Origin: Synechococcales cyanobacterium GL140_1_metabat_312
Lineage (GTDB): Bacteria > Cyanobacteriota > Cyanobacteriia > Leptolyngbyales > Leptolyngbyaceae
Reading direction: 5' to 3'
Length of the DNA: 64,000 nucleotides
NCBI GenBank assembly: GCA_025351345.1
Contig: JANXWB010000044.1
Coordinates: forward strand, 30,149 to 94,148
The position numbers were made by a program, and so were the translations under genes. The notes under the pieces are model-generated. The model saw only the letters and a program-made list of their open reading frames with translations. It did no database searches and was not told the origin of the DNA. The first letter of the stretch is position 1. Each line of letters opens with the position of its first letter. Below, piece after piece: positions 63,202 to 64,000 of the stretch.

Positions 63202-63657
63202 ATGCGTTTTAAACAGTTTTTAATTCAAATTACGTCTATTGCATTTTGGGGATTGCTCGGATTGCCAGCAGGATGGGCCGCCGAACAACCAGCTAAGCAA
63301 CCTGTCTATACTCCATTGCCCCTTACTCTCGGTCAAGACCTTACGGATACCCTGAGCGATCGGGATATTCCCACGGGGCAAGGTGGATTTGCACGAGACT
63401 ATAGGGTGACCCTCAAAGCTGGAGATCAAATTGCAGTGGATTTGGTCTCGGAAGTATTTGATCCGATGGTTGTTCTGATGACTAAAGAGGGCATTCCGAT
63501 CGCAGAAAATGATGATGGTCCCGATGGAACCCCCAATTCACTTTTGTTTATGCGAATTGTTAAATCTGGAGTCTATATCATTCGAGTGCGATCGTTTGGA
63601 GAAACCACCGGAGGTGCATTTAAATTAACGGTGACACCCTTAAAATCACGCTCATAG
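63202..63657 (+). CDS. Exported PPC-domain protein
   Basis: A 151-residue protein from ATG 63202 (MRFKQFLIQITSIAFWGLLG); an earlier TTG at 63178 is less likely. The signal peptide ends near GWA-A. The mature part is one bacterial pre-peptidase C-terminal (PPC) beta-sandwich: DYRVTLKAGDQIAVDLVSEV, FDPMVVLMTKEGIPIAENDD, VYIIRVRSFGETTGGAFKL. PPC domains usually hang on secreted proteases; here one stands alone. It is probably co-transcribed with the DsbA-like gene. Confidence 0.85.
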   Translation: MRFKQFLIQITSIAFWGLLGLPAGWAAEQPAKQPVYTPLPLTLGQDLTDTLSDRDIPTGQGGFARDYRVTLKAGDQIAVDLVSEVFDPMVVLMTKEGIPIAENDDGPDGTPNSLLFMRIVKSGVYIIRVRSFGETTGGAFKLTVTPLKSRS

Positions 63658-63696
63658 TTATAGGCCAGACTACGGCGATAATCGCAGACGATCGGA

Positions 63697-63803
63697 TTAC
63701 AATTTGCCTCTCATGGCCTGACGCGATCGGATTTTGTCTAAACTTCCCACTGGAATTGAATCAATCAGTTTACGAGTGTAAGGTTGGCGATAGAGGGTAG
63801 TGC
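63697..63803 (-). pseudogene. C-terminal scrap of a peptide-type ABC ATPase
   Basis: The minus strand reads TTLYRQPYTRKLIDSIPVGS, then LDKIRSRQAMRGKL and a stop. 'hPYTr.LldsiP' is the region just after the ATPase core of oligopeptide/dipeptide ABC ATPases. No Walker or signature motif precedes it: a hairpin and unrelated sequence begin within ~25 bases. It is a 3' remnant of a deleted gene. Confidence 0.7.
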
Positions 63804-63827
63804 TTGTTTTACCTTACGGCGTTGTCA

Positions 63828-63871
63828 ATAAAATAGGGTGCGCTAAATTTGATTAATACACCCTATTTTAT
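63828..63871. repeat. 13-bp perfect inverted repeat
   Basis: ATAAAATAGGGTG and CACCCTATTTTAT form a perfect 13-bp stem around an 18-nt loop. No strong T-run follows and no complete gene ends here, so it may be the end of a degenerate mobile element or MITE rather than a terminator. The remaining bases to 64000 show no gene. Confidence 0.6.
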
Positions 63872-64000
63872 TTACGATCGCACTTGGCAAAATTTAAGTG
63901 GAAGTTTATGCGGTTTGTAATGGAGATCGTTTTTTCTTGATTAAAAATAATTTGCGCGATCTGCAATAGTTATAGGTCTTCTTCATAGCTAGCTCCACCC

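Noticed and set aside
1..64000. CRISPR array or cas genes
   Set aside because: No regularly spaced repeats and no Cas motif were seen on either strand.

Overview
The window comes from a cyanobacterium. CGATCG/GCGATCGC (HIP1-type) octamers are scattered through genes and spacers. Several genes are typical of oxygenic phototrophs: a Psb32-like TPM protein, a PucC/BCH-family transporter, peroxiredoxin Q, DevC/DevA exporter subunits, a plant/cyanobacterial LpxB-like protein, and a respiratory cox cluster with heme A synthesis genes. No heterocyst-specific gene is seen and I do not name a genus. No rRNA, tRNA, CRISPR array or intact insertion sequence was recognised.

Layout. 1-10,960: mostly housekeeping (aminotransferase fragment, DUF554, SGNH hydrolase, acs, an ABC-F ATPase, ispG, a C-terminal processing protease). 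11,084-14,618: an accessory patch with a ParE-like toxin/antitoxin pair between two imperfect ~110-130 bp direct repeats, one of which is the 3' end of a NACHT-HEAT STAND ATPase gene. 14,834-23,601: housekeeping (PLP ammonia-lyase, PhoH, rpsP, cation/proton antiporter, CobW GTPase with a [2Fe-2S] protein, cysS). 23,623-25,148: a decay zone with dead vapBC, a 5'-truncated rsmE and an intact parDE pair between ~45 bp repeats. 25,245-33,461: photolyase-like protein, response regulator, aldo/keto reductase, PucC-type MFS, redoxin, mrp, rodA. 33,762-35,524: a broken higBA and an AT-rich HNH nuclease gene. 35,814-40,293: dipeptide-type ABC ATPase, GH104 lysozyme-like protein, dps with a 9-1-9 palindrome, psb32, prxQ. 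40,397-41,955: two more toxin/antitoxin pairs and an integron attC-like element. 42,009-49,264: gyrB, miaA, lpxB-like, devC, devA. 49,489-57,342: ctaA, ctaB and an ABC exporter divergent from ctaCDE. 57,548-64,000: a large unknown membrane protein, trmD, tatA, a DUF1400 hydrolase, a DsbA-like thioredoxin, a PPC-domain protein and a dead ABC ATPase tail.

How it fits together. The backbone covers acetate activation, isoprenoid, translation, topology, envelope and respiratory functions. Laid over it are six toxin-antitoxin loci or relics (about 11.4, 23.7, 24.7, 34.0, 40.8 and 41.6 kb), at least two of them bracketed by direct repeats. The most unusual observations are the NACHT ATPase with its repeat-flanked toxin-antitoxin neighbour, the second repeat-flanked toxin-antitoxin pair, and the attC-like site behind the DUF433/DUF5615 pair. 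All assignments are by eye from motifs; none was checked by database search.
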